A stretch of 64,000 nucleotides of DNA from contig NZ_OBDY01000022.1 of NCBI RefSeq assembly GCF_900215205.1, positions 119,009 to 183,008 on the forward strand. The letters run 5' to 3'. Position 1 is the stretch's first letter, and each line of letters starts with the position of its first letter. Shown here piece by piece: positions 16,479 through 24,746 of this stretch. Origin of the DNA: Paractinoplanes atraurantiacus (GTDB lineage Bacteria; Actinomycetota; Actinomycetes; Mycobacteriales; Micromonosporaceae). The position numbers were made by a program, and so were the translations under genes. Below the pieces are notes generated by a model. It saw only the letters and a list, made by a program, of their open reading frames with translations, was not told the DNA's origin and made no database searches.

Positions 16479-17030
16479 TCATCCCACGATGCCGGCCGTC
16501 GCCAGACTCACCCGCCGCCGGGCCGCCGCCTCGTCGTCGCCGAAGCGGTCGACCGCCCACGACAGGGCGAGCAGCAGCTCGTACACCTCATCGGCCGTGA
16601 CGTCTTTTGTCTCGGCGGCCCGGAGGAAGACGTCGGTGCGGCTCACCAGGAGATCGGTCGCCGGCTGCACCGGCGAGGCATCCGCCGCGCGCGCACTCGC
16701 CAGGCAGTACGGCAGGTCGTGCCAGATCCGCAACTGCCACGTCAGCCGGACCAGCCACTCGGCCAGCGCCTCCCGGGGGGCCAGCCTGCTCGCCAGCTCG
16801 TCGGCCTCGGCCAGCGCCGCCTCCATGGCCGTCTCCATGACCGCGGCCAGCAGGTCGTCGCGGGTCGGAAAGTTCCGGTAGAGCGTCGCGTTGCCCACCC
16901 CGGCCCGCAGCGCGATCCCGTCGAGCGACGCCATCACCCCTTCGGCGTCGAAGACCTCCCGCGCCGCGGCCAGGATCGCGTCCCGGTTGCGCTGCGCGTC
17001 GGCGCGCAGCGGGCGCCGAACTGTAGCCAT
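16479..17030 (-). CDS. TetR-family transcriptional regulator
   Basis: A repressor of about 183 residues. The N-terminal HTH region reads RDAILAAAREVFDAEGVMASLDGIALRAGVGNATLYRNFPTRDDLL. ATG 17030 has a purine-rich stretch upstream; an in-frame extension to 17087 would run into the operator. Divergent from an SDR oxidoreductase with an 81-bp gap that contains a 29-bp interrupted palindrome, so it most likely represses itself and the SDR gene in answer to a small molecule. Confidence 0.9.
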   Translation of the reverse strand: MATVRRPLRADAQRNRDAILAAAREVFDAEGVMASLDGIALRAGVGNATLYRNFPTRDDLLAAVMETAMEAALAEADELASRLAPREALAEWLVRLTWQLRIWHDLPYCLASARAADASPVQPATDLLVSRTDVFLRAAETKDVTADEVYELLLALSWAVDRFGDDEAAARRRVSLATAGIVG

Positions 17031-17044
17031 GACCACTCCTTCTT

Positions 17045-17073
17045 GACTAACTGGGGACCGCCCCCACATAGTC
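17045..17073. promoter_or_regulatory. Putative TetR operator
   Basis: Symmetric 29-bp element GACTA-N3-GGGG-N5-CCCC-N3-TAGTC between the divergent TetR and SDR genes. Confidence 0.55.
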
Positions 17074-17111
17074 GTTTCCGGGGGCACTCCCCACTTCTCG
17101 AAGGAGTCTAG

Positions 17112-17837
17112 ATGACCACCTCACTCGACGGCCGCACGGTGCTCGTGACCGGCGCCAACGGCGGCCTCGGCGAGCAGTTCGTGCGGCAGGCTTTGCAGCG
17201 CGGCGCGGCCAAGGTCTACGCCGCCGCCCGCTCGGCCCGGCAGTGGGACGACGCCCGCGTCCAGCCGCTGACCCTCGACCTCACCGACCCCGGCCACGCC
17301 TTCACGGCCGCACGGACCGCCACCGACGTCGACCTGCTCGTCAACAACGCCGCCGTCGCGCCCTTCGAAGACTCGATCTCCGGCCCGGAGGACGCCCTTC
17401 GCCAGATCTTCGAGACCAATTTCTTCGGTACGCTCCGGGTCGCGCGCGCCTTCACCCCGGTGCTCGCGGCCAACGGCGGCGGCACCCTGCTGAACATCCT
17501 GTCCTCGGCCGCCTGGGTCACCATGCCCACCGGTTACGCCGCCTCCAAGGCCGCCATGTGGTCCGCCACCAACGCCCTGCGCACCGAGCTCCGCCCCCAG
17601 CGCACCCAGGTCATCGGTCTGCTGGTCGGCATGATCGACACCCCGATGTCGGCCCGCTGGGACGTCCCCAAGGTCACCCCGGCCAGCGTCGTGGCCCAGG
17701 CCTACGACGCCGTCACCACCGGCACCCTCGAGGTGCTGGCCGACGACCAGACCCGCTATCTGAAGTCGCGCCTCAACACCCCGGCCGAGCAGCTCTACCC
17801 CTGGATCGACGAGCAGATCGCCGCCATGGCCGGCTGA
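17112..17837 (+). CDS. Short-chain dehydrogenase/reductase (SDR)
   Basis: A 241-residue NAD(P)H-dependent oxidoreductase of the classical SDR type. Cofactor motif TGANGGLG, NNAAVAP at the adenine pocket, catalytic Ser in NILSSAAW and YAASK (Tyr, Lys) are complete. It has a good ribosome site (AAGGAG) and is controlled by the divergent TetR, the common arrangement for detoxifying reductases. It converges on the thiolase with only a 7-bp gap. Confidence 0.93.
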   Translation: MTTSLDGRTVLVTGANGGLGEQFVRQALQRGAAKVYAAARSARQWDDARVQPLTLDLTDPGHAFTAARTATDVDLLVNNAAVAPFEDSISGPEDALRQIFETNFFGTLRVARAFTPVLAANGGGTLLNILSSAAWVTMPTGYAASKAAMWSATNALRTELRPQRTQVIGLLVGMIDTPMSARWDVPKVTPASVVAQAYDAVTTGTLEVLADDQTRYLKSRLNTPAEQLYPWIDEQIAAMAG

Positions 17838-17844
17838 CGCCTTC

Positions 17845-19020
17845 TCAGGCGACGTTTTCGAGGACGACCGCGAGGGCCTGGCCGACGCCGATGCAGATGG
17901 CGGCCACGCCCCAGCGGTCGCCCGACTCGCGCAGGCGGGCCGCGAGGGTGCCGAGGATGCGGCCGCCGGAGGCGCCGAGGGGGTGGCCGATGGCGATGGC
18001 GCCACCCTTGGCGTTGACGATGGCCGGGTCGATGTCCCACGCGTCGACGCAGGCCAGCGACTGCACCGCGAAGGCCTCGTTCAGCTCGACGGCCGACACG
18101 TCATTCCACGTGATGCCGGCGCGGGCCAGCGCGCGGTCGGCCGCCGCGACCGGCGCGTAGCCGAACATCGGCGGCTCGACGGCCGACACGCCCCGACCGG
18201 CGACGCGGGCCAGCGGCGCGCGGCCGATCCGGTCGGCCGCCTCCTCCGAGGCCAGGATCACGGCCGAGGCGCCGTCGTTCAGCGGGGACGCGTTGCCCGC
18301 GGTGATCGTGCCGTCCGGGCGGAACGACGGCTTCAAGGCCGCCAGTTTCGCCGCCGTCGAGCCGGGGCGGATGCCCTCGTCGCGGGTCAGGCCGTCGACC
18401 GGCACGACCAGGTCGTCGTAGAACCCCGCCGTCCACGCCGCGTCGGCCAGGTTGTGGGAGTTGGCCGCGAACGCGTCCTGCCGCTCCCGGGAGATGCCGA
18501 ACTTCTCACCCAGCATCTCGTTCGCCTCGCCCAGCGAGACCGTCCACTCCTTCGGCATGTTCGCGTTGACCAGCCGCCAGCCCAGCGTGGTCGACACCGC
18601 CGTCACGTTGCCGGCCGGGAACGCCCTCGACGGCTTCGGCAGCACCCACGGCGCCCGGGTCATCGACTCGACGCCGCCGGCCACCACGATGTCGGCGTCG
18701 CCGGTCTCGACGGCCCGCGAGCCGATCATCGCCGCGTCCAGCGACGAGCCGCACAGCCGGTTCACCGTCGTGGCCGGCACTTCCACCGGCAGCCCGGCCA
18801 GCAGCACGGCCATCCGCCCGACGTTGCGGTTGTCCTCGCCCGCCTGGTTGGCGCATCCCCACACGACGTCGCCGATGGACCCAGGGTCAAGGTCAGGAGC
18901 TTTCCCCAGTACGCCGGTGAGCGCGGCCGCCGCGAGGTCGTCCGGCCGCGACTCGGCGAGGGCGCCACCGAAGCGGCCGAACGGCGTGCGGACGGCGGCG
19001 TACAGATAAGCCGAGCTCAT
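17845..19020 (-). CDS. Acetyl-CoA acyltransferase (thiolase)
   Basis: A 391-residue thiolase that condenses or cleaves acyl-CoA (beta-oxidation, beta-ketoadipyl-CoA or acetoacetyl-CoA thiolase). Acyl-accepting Cys is in NRLCGSSLDA (about residue 90), NEAFAVQ is present, the His is in GHPLGASGGR and the second Cys in AICIGVGQ. Sequence style resembles PcaF/FadA. It stands alone without FadB or CoA-transferase partners. A weak AATCC-GACT-GGATT inverted repeat (19062-19075) lies upstream. Confidence 0.92.
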   Translation of the reverse strand: MSSAYLYAAVRTPFGRFGGALAESRPDDLAAAALTGVLGKAPDLDPGSIGDVVWGCANQAGEDNRNVGRMAVLLAGLPVEVPATTVNRLCGSSLDAAMIGSRAVETGDADIVVAGGVESMTRAPWVLPKPSRAFPAGNVTAVSTTLGWRLVNANMPKEWTVSLGEANEMLGEKFGISRERQDAFAANSHNLADAAWTAGFYDDLVVPVDGLTRDEGIRPGSTAAKLAALKPSFRPDGTITAGNASPLNDGASAVILASEEAADRIGRAPLARVAGRGVSAVEPPMFGYAPVAAADRALARAGITWNDVSAVELNEAFAVQSLACVDAWDIDPAIVNAKGGAIAIGHPLGASGGRILGTLAARLRESGDRWGVAAICIGVGQALAVVLENVA

Positions 19021-19148
19021 GTCTCCAACCTAGGCCCGCCCCCGAGAGGGCACCAATACTGAATCCGACTGGATTGAGAGCTTCACGATATGAAAGCCAG
19101 CGCCTGCCGGCTTCGCCGGATCAGCCCGCGCTCTCCAGGGCGCATTGA

Positions 19149-19185
19149 CAGGAATCCTGATCGGCGTCAACGATCAGGACTCCTG
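19149..19185 (+). promoter_or_regulatory. Inverted repeat at amidohydrolase promoter
   Basis: A 14-bp stem CAGGAATCCTGATC and complement (one mismatch) with a 9-nt spacer. It starts inside a TTGACA -35-like hexamer (19145-19150) and ends 5 bp before the ribosome site, so it could be an operator or a leader hairpin masking translation. Confidence 0.5.
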
Positions 19186-19200
19186 CTGCGGGAGGCGAGT

Positions 19201-20094
19201 ATGGACGGCATCGACGTCGGCGCCCTGGACGCCATCGACGTCCACACCCACGCCGAAGTGGGCAAGGACGGCCATCAGTCGCTGAGCGGCGAGTTGCTCG
19301 CCGCCTCCGAGGCCTACTTCAAGGCGCACGGCCATCGCCGGCCGACGATCGACGAGATGGCGTCCTACTACCGCGAGCGCCGGATGGCCGCCGTCGTCTT
19401 CACCGTCGACGCCGAACACCTGACCGGGCACCCGCGCATTCGCAACGAAGAGGTCGCCACGTCGTGCGCGGCCCATCCCGATGTGCTGATCCCGTTCGCC
19501 TCGATCGACCCGCACCGCGGCCGGGCCGGCGTCCTCGAGGCACGCCGCCTGGTCACCGATCACGGCGTCCGCGGCTTCAAGTTCCACCCGAGCCTGCAAG
19601 GCTTCGGCCCGTCGGACCGGCTCGCCTATCCGCTCTACGAGGCGATCCAGGACCTGGGCGTCCCCGCCCTCTTCCACACCGGCCAGACCGGCATCGGCGC
19701 CGGAGTGCGCGGCGGGGGCGGCATCCGGCTGCGCTTCTCCAACCCGATGCTCGTCGACGACGTCGCAGTCGATTTCCCCGACCTGCGCATCATCCTGGCC
19801 CATCCGTCCTTCCCGTGGCAGGACGAGGCCCTGGCCGTCGCCACCCACAAGGAGCACGTCTACATCGACCTGTCCGGCTGGTCGCCGAAATACTTTCCGC
19901 CGCAGCTCATCCGCTACGCCAACTCGCTGCTCCAGGACAAGGTGCTCTTCGGCTCCGACTACCCGGTCCTCACCCCCGACCGGTGGATGGCCGACTTCAC
20001 CGCCCTGGACATCAAACCCTCCGTACGGCCGAAAATCCTCAAGCACAACGCGGCCCGCCTGCTCGGCCTGTCCGAACAGGACGGTCGGAAATGA
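19201..20094 (+). CDS. Amidohydrolase family protein (ACMSD-like)
   Basis: A 297-residue metal-dependent hydrolase/decarboxylase of the amidohydrolase_2 group (ACMSD, gamma-resorcylate decarboxylase and 4-oxalomesaconate-type enzymes). The metal-binding HxH is at the N-terminus in AIDVHTHAEV, a central GFKFHPSLQGF gives the next His, LAHPSFPWQDEAL another, and FGSDYPVLTP gives the catalytic Asp. ATG 19201 has GGGAGG upstream; the frame extends to 19090 but would swallow the promoter hairpin. It overlaps the DUF3237 gene (ATGA), suggesting a catabolic pair for an aromatic or dicarboxylic acid. Confidence 0.85.
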   Translation: MDGIDVGALDAIDVHTHAEVGKDGHQSLSGELLAASEAYFKAHGHRRPTIDEMASYYRERRMAAVVFTVDAEHLTGHPRIRNEEVATSCAAHPDVLIPFASIDPHRGRAGVLEARRLVTDHGVRGFKFHPSLQGFGPSDRLAYPLYEAIQDLGVPALFHTGQTGIGAGVRGGGGIRLRFSNPMLVDDVAVDFPDLRIILAHPSFPWQDEALAVATHKEHVYIDLSGWSPKYFPPQLIRYANSLLQDKVLFGSDYPVLTPDRWMADFTALDIKPSVRPKILKHNAARLLGLSEQDGRK

Positions 20095-20507
20095 CGCTGG
20101 CCCTGCAACCCGCCTTCACCCTCACCGTCGACCTGGCCGAGCCCCGGGAGGTGGGCCGCACCCTCGCCGGCCACCGCCGGGTCATCCCCATCCTCGGCGG
20201 CACGGTCACCGGCCCCGCCCTGACCGGCGAGGTCCTCCCCGGCGGCGCCGACTGGAACCTGGTCCGCCCCGACGGCGCCATCCACGTGTGGGCGCGCTAC
20301 GAACTCCGTACCACCGAAGGCTTTGTGGTCTCGGTGACGAACGAGGGCCTGGGCGAGCCGGGCAAGCCGATACCGACCCGCCCGGTCTTCGAGGTCCCCA
20401 CCGCCGGCCCCGCCTGGCTGTCCGTGGGCTTCTTCCTCGGCGAGCTCCGCCTCGGCGACCACCCGGGCCAGGTCCGCATCGCGGTCAGCCAGGTGATCCC
20501 CGGCTGA
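20091..20507 (+). CDS. DUF3237 family protein
   Basis: A 138-residue beta-barrel-type protein of the DUF3237 family: GRRVIPILGGTVTGP-like start (here HRRVIPILGGTVTGPAL), DWNLVRPDGAIHVWARYELRT and a GxFxGE-like end. The function is not established; members often sit with amidohydrolases and dehydrogenases in catabolic clusters. It is co-translated with the preceding amidohydrolase (4-bp overlap). Confidence 0.85.
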   Translation: MTLALQPAFTLTVDLAEPREVGRTLAGHRRVIPILGGTVTGPALTGEVLPGGADWNLVRPDGAIHVWARYELRTTEGFVVSVTNEGLGEPGKPIPTRPVFEVPTAGPAWLSVGFFLGELRLGDHPGQVRIAVSQVIPG

Positions 20508-20558
20508 CCCCGGGGCGGCTCGGACGGGCATCGACCGCGCGTAGGGCAAAATGGCCGG

Positions 20559-20987
20559 GTGAGCTCGATTATCAAGTTCTTCGCGGCCGTCGATGACGAG
20601 GTCGCGGCCGGTGTCGCCAAAGAGGGGCCCGGTGCGACGTTCGAGCCGATCACCTACGGCAACTTCGACGTGTGGTCGACGCTCGAAGAGCTCGAGAGCA
20701 TCCTGACCGGCCGCGACCTCGAGGAGGTCCTCGACGAGGGCGGCCCCGAGATCATCAGCGGCGACGGCGAGCCCATGCTGCTGCGCGTCCCGGCCGTGCT
20801 CGTCGAGGCCCTGGCCCGGGCCGGCAGCGAGACCCTGTCCGGCGCCGCCGAGCAGTGGATCTCGCTGCGGGCCGAGGACGGCGAGGCCCTCGACGAGGAG
20901 CTCGGCCACGAGATCGTCGGCGAGCTGGCCGCCACCGCGTCGAAAGCCCAGCGCGCCGGCCAGTCCCTCTACTGCTGGGTCTGCTGA
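20559..20987 (+). CDS. Hypothetical protein
   Basis: An unrecognised soluble acidic protein of 142 residues (GTG start). No signal peptide or membrane segment. It is rich in Glu/Asp (LEELESILTGRDLEEVLDEGG) and ends in CWVC, a CxxC at the extreme C-terminus. Codon use is normal for the genome, supporting a real gene. Its 3' end overlaps the remains of the opposing PH-domain gene by 19 bp. Confidence 0.65.
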   Translation: MSSIIKFFAAVDDEVAAGVAKEGPGATFEPITYGNFDVWSTLEELESILTGRDLEEVLDEGGPEIISGDGEPMLLRVPAVLVEALARAGSETLSGAAEQWISLRAEDGEALDEELGHEIVGELAATASKAQRAGQSLYCWVC

Positions 20988-21279
20988 ACCCCGGCCAGCG
21001 CCTGGGCGAGCTCGTCCGGCCCCGGCCGGAAGAAGCCCGCGTCCATGACCAGCACCGGCCGGCCATCCCGATGGCGGACACGCGGGAGATCACGGTTCGG
21101 CTCGGCGACGCGCAGGGCGTAAAGGTCGCGCGGCTCGACCTCCAGCACGGCGAACAGCCCCGAACGGCGCACCCGGGCCGGCCGGCCAGCGCGGCGACGA
21201 CCAGCCGCAGCACCGCGACCCCGATCGCGGCGCCGATCGGTGGCAGCAGGAGCATCCGTACCGCGCTCACCCGAAACAT
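20969..21279 (-). pseudogene. Frameshifted small membrane/PH-domain-like gene
   Basis: Two frames together form one protein. From 21279 it reads MFRVSAVRMLLLPPIGAAIGVAVLRLVVAALAGRP (a membrane segment). After one missing base near 21171-21180, in a CCCGGGCCGG run, it continues RVRRSGLFAVLEVEPRDLY to DAGFFRPGPDELAQAL. The rebuilt product of about 103 residues resembles short actinobacterial TM-plus-PH-domain proteins. It is either a genuine pseudogene or a base-call error. Confidence 0.6.
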
Positions 21280-21292
21280 CGGAACGCTCCTG

Positions 21293-21450
21293 TCAGATAG
21301 TCATCGACACGGCCGCGGTCGTCCACGAGAAGGCCTCGAACCCGAAGGTCCCGCCATTGTGCCCCCACACCGTCGTGCCGTCGACCAGTTGCCGGCGCGC
21401 GATGCCGAGACCGTGGTCGAACCCCTGCCCGGTCGTCCGTAAGGCACACA
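21293..21450 (-). pseudogene. Remnant of beta-lactamase-family serine hydrolase
   Basis: Reading the minus strand, about 45 codons before a TGA at 21293 give GFDHGLGIARRQLVDG, then TTVWGHNGGTFGFEAFSW. This matches the C-terminal part of class-C beta-lactamase/D-Ala-D-Ala carboxypeptidase-type proteins, where HxG (here HNG) is the third active-site motif. No upstream SxxK or YxN part is present, so only the tail survives. The stretch 21451-21556 shows nothing further. Confidence 0.5.
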
Positions 21451-21556
21451 GTGCGGCGCCTGTCCGGGCGCGACCAAGTCGATGGGCGGGGTGGTGTGCG
21501 CGGCTCTCGTCCGGCCCGTCATCGCCTGGATCGAGCGGGCACCGCGCAACGGCGCG

Positions 21557-24256
21557 TCAACTTTGGAGCGCGGCGGCCAGCTCGCGGCGTGAGGTGATGC
21601 CGAGCTTGGTGAAGATCTTGCGGAGGTGCCATTCGACGGTGCGGGGGCTCAGGAACAGGGAGGCTCCGATCTCCGGGTTGGTGCGGCCGGTCACGGCCAG
21701 GCGGGCGATCTGGGACTCCTGGGCGGTGAGCTGTTCGGCCGTGCCGGGAGTCTTGGCCCGGACCGTTTCGCCCGTCGCGGCCAGTTCGCGGGCGGCGCGG
21801 GCGGCGAAGGCCTCGGCGCCGATCGTGGTGAAGGCCTCGTGGGCCCGGTGCAGCTCGGCCCGGGCCTCGGAGCGGCGGTTCTCGCGGCGCAGCCACTCGC
21901 CGAACAGCAGGCGGGCTCGGGCGGCCTGCATGCCCATGCCGGCCGCGGCGAACGAGGCGATGCCGGCCCGGTAGCGGTCCTCGTCGGCCCGCACGAGGGC
22001 GTCGGCCAGCGCCTGCACGCCCCGCGCCCAGTCCGTGCCGGCCACCGACGTCCGTTCCTGGAGCAGGGTGCGCGCCGACTCGGCCTCGTCCGGGGCGTTC
22101 ACGCGGGTGGCCGCCTCGACCAGCTCGCCCAGGTTCCAGTGGTAGATGGCCAGATCGGGGTACGCGGCCGCCTCGCGGGCCGCGTCGAACGCCGCCTGAT
22201 AGTCGCCCAGACCGTTGCACAGCGCGGCCTTGAAGTAGCCGGCGATGCCGAGCGACCATCCCTCGCCCCGAGCGGCGGCCTCGCGGAACATGGCGTCGAC
22301 GAGCTGCGAGGCGTACGGCTCCCGGCCCCGGTAAGCCGCCAGCGGGACCGCCCCGGAGAGCTGGAGGGCGCTGCCGGTCGCGCGCATGAGGCCCTCGGCC
22401 TCGTCGACGAGGCTGGACGAGTCGTCGAGGCGGCCCAGGTAGTGCATGACGCCGGCGCGCAGGGCGAGCGCGTTCGGCAGCAGCGAGAGCGCCCCGGTGT
22501 CCCGGGCCACCTGCACGGCCCGCGACGTCACCTGGTCGAGCACGTCGAAGCGGAACATCTCGTACGCCATCGGCGCCGCCAGCCAGATCAGCCGCAGCTC
22601 GGCGTCGCTCATCCGCGTCATCGCGTCGACGGCCCGGTTCATGGCCGGCGCCGCCTCGGCGTACCCCTCGAGAATCCAGGCCGTCAATCCGGTCAGCATC
22701 AGGCCGGCCAGGTCGTCGCCGGGTGGCGCCGAACGGGCGGCCTCGGCCGTGGAGCGCAGGAAATCCGGGTCGGCGCGTCCGGTGTGGACGGCAGCACCGA
22801 TGGCCGTCAGATAAGTCTCGCGGGCCGCGGCCGGATCGAGGTCGCGCAGCTGCTCGGCCGCCGCGAGAAGCGGAGGACCGGCGGCCCGGCCCGGATTGAG
22901 CACGAACGTGACGTGGGCGCGGATCTGCTCCACCCCGGCCCGCTGCAACGGCGTCAGCACGCCCATCTCGGCCGCGCCGAGCAGCTCCGGCACCTGCCCG
23001 AACGAGCCGGCGTCGGAGTGTGCCCGGGCCGCGGCCAGCAGCAGGGACACGCGGCGATCGGGGTGCAGGGTGAGCTCGGCCGCGCGTTCCAGGAAGGCGG
23101 CCGCGGCCGGCCAGCCGCCCCGGGCGCGGGCCCGGTCGGCCGAGCGCTCCAGCTCGTCGGCCACCTCCTCGTCGGGCCCGGCGACGGCGTGAGCGCGATG
23201 CCAGGCCCGGCGGTCGGGGTCGGTCACCGGATCGGTGACCTCGGCCAGGACCCGGTGCACCTCACGCAGCTCGGCCGCGCTGCCGGAACGCCACGCGGCG
23301 GACCGCACGAGCGGATGGGGGAACCGGGCCCGGCGGCTCAGGTCGATGAGCTGGGCGGTCTCGGCCGGAACCGCCGCCTCGGGCCCGATCTTCAGCAGAT
23401 CCAAAGCCCGCCACAGCAGGTGTACGTCGCCGACGGGCTCGACCGCCGCCGCCAGCAGCACCTTGCGGGTGTCGGCGGGCAGGGCCGCGATGCGGCGCTG
23501 GAAGCTGTCCTCGACCCGGCCGGCCAGCGGGGCCGCGCTCAGCCCGCCGAAGCCGAACGCCATCTCGGCCGTCGACAGCCCGCGCGGAAGCTCCAGCAGG
23601 GCCAGCGGGTTGCCCCTGGTCTCGGCCACGATCCGGTCGCGGACCCGGGCGTCGACCGGCCCGGCCAATGCCGAATCGAGCAGCTTGCGGGCGTCGGCGT
23701 CGGAGAGCCCGTCGATGGTCAGCTCGGGCAGGCCGGGCAGGGACTCGGCCGGTGTCCGCACGCCGAAGACCAGGGCCACCGACTCGGCGTCCAGGCGGCG
23801 GGCCACGAAGGTGAGGATCAGCTCGGACATCCGGTCGAGCCACTGCACGTCGTCGACGATGCAGACCAGCGGCCGCTGCGACGCCGCCTCGGCGAACAGG
23901 CCCAGCACGGCCAGCCCGACCAGCAGCGCCTCCGGCGGTTTGCCGGCGGCGAGCCCGACCGCGGTGGCCAGGGCCGCCCGCTGCGGTGCGGGCAGCCGGT
24001 CCAGGTGTTCGAGCAGGGGCGCGCACAGCTGCTGCAACGCCGAATAGGTGATCTCGGACTCGAGCTCGACTCCGGCCGCCCGCAGCACCCGCAGCGCCGA
24101 CGCCTGCTCGGCGAGGTGGTCGAGCAGCGCGGTCTTGCCGACGCCGGCCTCACCCCGCAGCACGAGGGCATGGCTGCGCCCACCCCGTACGTCGCGCAGG
24201 AGGCGGTCCAGCGCCTCACGTTCGCGCCGCCGCCCCCGCAGCCTCTCACCAGCCAC
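21557..24256 (-). CDS. LuxR-family regulator with AAA ATPase domain (LAL type)
   Basis: A large regulator of 899 residues. An N-terminal AAA/NACHT-like ATPase has Walker A GEAGVGKT (about residues 35-42) and Walker B VCIVDDVQWLD. A long alpha-helical TPR-like middle region follows, then a C-terminal LuxR HTH (LTAQESQIARLAVTGRTNPEIGASLFLSPRTVEWHLRKIF). LAL proteins (MalT relatives) often activate secondary-metabolite or sugar-uptake genes; no biosynthetic cluster lies beside it here, so the target is unknown. Confidence 0.93.
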   Translation of the reverse strand: MAGERLRGRRREREALDRLLRDVRGGRSHALVLRGEAGVGKTALLDHLAEQASALRVLRAAGVELESEITYSALQQLCAPLLEHLDRLPAPQRAALATAVGLAAGKPPEALLVGLAVLGLFAEAASQRPLVCIVDDVQWLDRMSELILTFVARRLDAESVALVFGVRTPAESLPGLPELTIDGLSDADARKLLDSALAGPVDARVRDRIVAETRGNPLALLELPRGLSTAEMAFGFGGLSAAPLAGRVEDSFQRRIAALPADTRKVLLAAAVEPVGDVHLLWRALDLLKIGPEAAVPAETAQLIDLSRRARFPHPLVRSAAWRSGSAAELREVHRVLAEVTDPVTDPDRRAWHRAHAVAGPDEEVADELERSADRARARGGWPAAAAFLERAAELTLHPDRRVSLLLAAARAHSDAGSFGQVPELLGAAEMGVLTPLQRAGVEQIRAHVTFVLNPGRAAGPPLLAAAEQLRDLDPAAARETYLTAIGAAVHTGRADPDFLRSTAEAARSAPPGDDLAGLMLTGLTAWILEGYAEAAPAMNRAVDAMTRMSDAELRLIWLAAPMAYEMFRFDVLDQVTSRAVQVARDTGALSLLPNALALRAGVMHYLGRLDDSSSLVDEAEGLMRATGSALQLSGAVPLAAYRGREPYASQLVDAMFREAAARGEGWSLGIAGYFKAALCNGLGDYQAAFDAAREAAAYPDLAIYHWNLGELVEAATRVNAPDEAESARTLLQERTSVAGTDWARGVQALADALVRADEDRYRAGIASFAAAGMGMQAARARLLFGEWLRRENRRSEARAELHRAHEAFTTIGAEAFAARAARELAATGETVRAKTPGTAEQLTAQESQIARLAVTGRTNPEIGASLFLSPRTVEWHLRKIFTKLGITSRRELAAALQS

Positions 24257-24286
24257 GAGATCACTCCCCCCTGCCGCAGCGTAGCC

Positions 24287-24694
24287 CTATTCGCGCAGGT
24301 CGCCCCAGGCGTGCCAGGTGTCGATCTCGACCTGCACGGTCACCCGGGGCCGCTCACGGTTCGCGTAGGGCGCGCCGGTGTAGTGGACCGCGAGCCGGTC
24401 GATGTCCTTGAGGCCCTCGTCGTCGGCGATCGAGACGACCCGCCCCTGGACGCTCACGTGGCTGTACCAGTCGTCGCCGGCCAGCACGGTCAGCGAGACC
24501 CGCGGGTCGCGGTGCAGGTGCTTGAGCCGGGCCCGCTTGGCGTCGAGGCCGAGCAGCACCCGCCCGTCCTCCTCCAGCAGGTACCAGGTGGCGACGGTGA
24601 CCGGCCGCCCGTCCGCGGCGACCGTGGCCATGACCGCGGGGTGGGGCTGCCGGAGGAAGTCGATGAGCTTCTGCGGAAGCGGGATCTTGGACAT
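24287..24694 (-). CDS. Pyridoxamine 5'-phosphate oxidase-like (FDOR/PPOX) protein
   Basis: A 135-residue split-barrel flavin- or F420-binding protein. It has the N-terminal AVMATVAADGRPVTVATWYLLEEDGRVLLG pattern, then KRARLKHLHRDPRVSLTVL, the hallmark of actinobacterial TIGR03618-like F420-dependent reductases. The reaction is unknown. It precedes the LAL regulator on the same strand with a 30-bp gap, so the two may share a transcript. Confidence 0.85.
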   Translation of the reverse strand: MSKIPLPQKLIDFLRQPHPAVMATVAADGRPVTVATWYLLEEDGRVLLGLDAKRARLKHLHRDPRVSLTVLAGDDWYSHVSVQGRVVSIADDEGLKDIDRLAVHYTGAPYANRERPRVTVQVEIDTWHAWGDLRE

Positions 24695-24706
24695 TCGGGG
24701 AGCCTA

Positions 24707-24736
24707 ACCGCCGGCCGTGGGGAAACGGCCGGCGGT
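24707..24736 (-). terminator. Hairpin terminator after GH92 gene
   Basis: Perfect 12-bp stem ACCGCCGGCCGT and complement, 6-nt loop, 10 nt past the mannosidase stop. Confidence 0.75.
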
Positions 24737-24746
24737 GGCGCGTGGG

